NCBI RefSeq assembly: GCF_009600605.1
Contig: NZ_VWNA01000001.1
Coordinates: forward strand, 1,894,001 to 1,958,000
Reading direction: 5' to 3'
Length of the DNA: 64,000 nt
DNA from: Segnochrobactrum spirostomi
Lineage (GTDB): Bacteria > Pseudomonadota > Alphaproteobacteria > Rhizobiales > Segnochrobactraceae
Below the pieces are notes generated by a model, which was not told the DNA's origin, did not search any database, and was given only the letters and a program-made list of their open reading frames with translations. The translations under genes and the position numbers were made by a program. How positions within the stretch are numbered: the stretch's first letter is position 1; each line of letters begins with the position of its first letter. This document shows positions 62,732-64,000 of this stretch, piece after piece.

Positions 62732-63616
62732 TTGGGCATCATGATCGGCCTCGTCATAGCCTTGGCGTCGCTGATGGGCGGGTTTCTCGCCAGCGGCGGC
62801 CATTTGGCCGTGATCTGGCAGCCTTTCGAGTACCTGATCATCTTCGGCATCGCGCTCGGCACCTTCATCATCGCCAATCCGATGAAGACGATTAAGGACA
62901 CCGGCAAAGGCCTGATCCAGGCGGCAACCAACGCCGTGCCGAAGCAGAAGGACTATCTCTCTCTCCTCGGTCTTCTTTATTCCCTCATGCGCGAGCTCAA
63001 GAGCCGGCCGCGCAACGAAGTCGAAGGCCATATCGACGATCCGCAGAATTCCGAGCTGTTCAAGCACTTCCCGGGAATTCTGAAGGACAAGGACATCACG
63101 CAGTTCATTTGCGACTACGTGCGCCTGATCATCATCGGCAACGCCCGCTCGCACGAGATCGAGGCGCTGATGGAGCAGGAGATCAACACCATCAAGAAGT
63201 ACAAGCTGAAGCCGGCCCACGCCTTGTCGGCGGTCGCGGAATCGCTGCCGGCGCTCGGCATCGTCGCCGCCGTGCTCGGCATCGTCCACGCCATGGGCGC
63301 GATCGATCAGTCGCCGACCATCCTCGGCGAGATGATCGGCGCCGCGCTGATCGGCACCTTCGCCGGCATCTTCTTCTCATACGGCGTGCTGTCGCCGATC
63401 TCGCTCGCCGTCAAGGGAACCCGCGAGAAGCAGTGCCAGCCCTACATCATCGTCAAGCAGACGCTGATCGCCTTCATGAACGGCGCGCTGCCGCCGATCG
63501 CGCTCGAGCACGGCCGCAAGACGATCTCCGCCGGCGACCGCCCGACCATCGACGAGGTGGAAGCCGAGTCCATCGCCAACGTCCCGGGCTCGGTGCCCCT
63601 CCAGCAGGCCGCGTAA
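62732..63616 (+). CDS. motA: Flagellar motor stator protein MotA
   Basis: 294-residue stator subunit with four membrane helices. The N-terminus aligns with rhizobial MotA (IGLVIALASLMGGFLASGGHLAVIWQPFEYLIIFG) if the TTG at 62732 is used, with GGGGAG nine bases upstream; ATG 62741 is the alternative. The cytoplasmic loop keeps charged residues (RSHEIEALMEQEI) that contact FliG. The last two helices include ALSAVAESLPALGIVAAVLGIVHAMG. It starts the operon that continues into fliM. Confidence 0.94.
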   Translation: MGIMIGLVIALASLMGGFLASGGHLAVIWQPFEYLIIFGIALGTFIIANPMKTIKDTGKGLIQAATNAVPKQKDYLSLLGLLYSLMRELKSRPRNEVEGHIDDPQNSELFKHFPGILKDKDITQFICDYVRLIIIGNARSHEIEALMEQEINTIKKYKLKPAHALSAVAESLPALGIVAAVLGIVHAMGAIDQSPTILGEMIGAALIGTFAGIFFSYGVLSPISLAVKGTREKQCQPYIIVKQTLIAFMNGALPPIALEHGRKTISAGDRPTIDEVEAESIANVPGSVPLQQAA

Positions 63617-63619
63617 CCC

Positions 63620-64000
63620 ATGGCGACCCAACAGACCCACGGCGACATCCGCGACAAGCTGCTCGACGCGGCCGGTCTTTCGATCGACCGGCTGCCGATG
63701 CTGCACGTCATCTTCGACCGCGTGGCGGCCTATTGCGCCGACAGCCTGCGCCACCTGGCGCCGTCGCAGAGCTATTATTCGCTGAGCAACGTCGAGAGCG
63801 GCCGCATCGGCGACATCCTCGAAATGTACGAGGCGAACGCGATCGCCGGCGTGTTCCACGCCCCCGGCTGGGACAGCCACGTGATCGTCGGCTTCGACCG
63901 CGACTTCATCTTCTCGATGGTCGAGGTGCTGTTCGGCGCCGACGGCAGCGAGCCGCCGATCGACGAGGAGCGCAACTTCTCCAACATCGAACTGCGCATC
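63620..64000 (+). CDS. fliM: Flagellar motor switch protein FliM, 5' part
   Basis: The first 127 residues of FliM, cut by the window end. It starts MATQQTHGDIRDKLLDAAGLSID at ATG 63620, three bases after the motA stop. The region LPMLHVIFDRVAAYCADSLRHLAPSQSYYSLSNVESGRIGDILEM and VIVGFDRDFIFSMVEVLFGADG are the FliM middle-domain start. It receives phospho-CheY. Confidence 0.9.
   Translation, partial: MATQQTHGDIRDKLLDAAGLSIDRLPMLHVIFDRVAAYCADSLRHLAPSQSYYSLSNVESGRIGDILEMYEANAIAGVFHAPGWDSHVIVGFDRDFIFSMVEVLFGADGSEPPIDEERNFSNIELRI

Overview
The window is high-GC DNA, almost fully coding, from an alphaproteobacterium of the Hyphomicrobiales (Rhizobiales) type. The evidence is gene order and content: miaB-phoH-ybeY-corC-lnt-xre-metK, ruvCAB with ybgF-tilS-ftsH, hisS-hisZ-hisG, a 6S RNA next to the 5-formyl-THF cyclo-ligase, a SigF/NrsF ECF module, and the rhizobial flagellar order flgE-flgK-flgL-flaF-flbT-flgD-fliQ-flhA-fliR. 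No rRNA, tRNA, CRISPR array, insertion sequence or prophage was seen.

Layout. 1-8.2 kb (+): tRNA/rRNA maturation and envelope genes, then a PhrR-like regulator, metK and trmB. 8.3-10.7 kb (+): a lower-GC FkbM methyltransferase and a MATE exporter. 10.7-14.1 kb: pyrD and a DUF952 gene (-), an S24 repressor (+), 6S RNA and fau (+). 14.4-24.5 kb (-): ftsH, tilS, ybgF, ruvB, ruvA, ruvC, dCTP deaminase and an aldo/keto reductase, with palindromic repeat pairs in the gaps. 24.5-28.8 kb: a tesA-like esterase divergent from a ybbA-ybbP ABC system. 28.8-33.2 kb: Bax-inhibitor protein, thpR, a Nudix hydrolase, a DUF3096 peptide and uxaA. 33.2-35.2 kb: sigF-nrsF and a small secreted protein, with two perfect GTAACC-N16-CGAA promoters. 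35.4-40.4 kb (-): hisS, hisZ, hisG and a secreted glycosidase.

40.8-64 kb is motility: a YjhX-like gene, then a chemotaxis operon on the minus strand (mcp-cheA-cheW-cheY-cheB-cheR and a globin-coupled receptor). Next comes a long minus-strand flagellar block (flgF, fliI, flgE, flgK, flgL, flaF, flbT, flgD, fliQ, flhA, fliR, fliJ-like, flgJ/cheL, flgN-like, fliL-like). motA-fliM start divergently and run off the window.

At least seven conserved genes (phoH, thpR, nudix, uxaA, yjhX, cheB, fliR) have a broken frame exactly at a G/C homopolymer that is one base (two in fliR) too short. This looks like systematic sequencing undercalls rather than seven pseudogenes. The most interesting biology is the self-contained SigF module with its Lys/Thr-rich secreted product, the operator-like palindrome and hairpin before metK, the absence of tolQRAB-pal between ruvB and ybgF, and a roughly 300-bp, 45% GC patch inside hisS.
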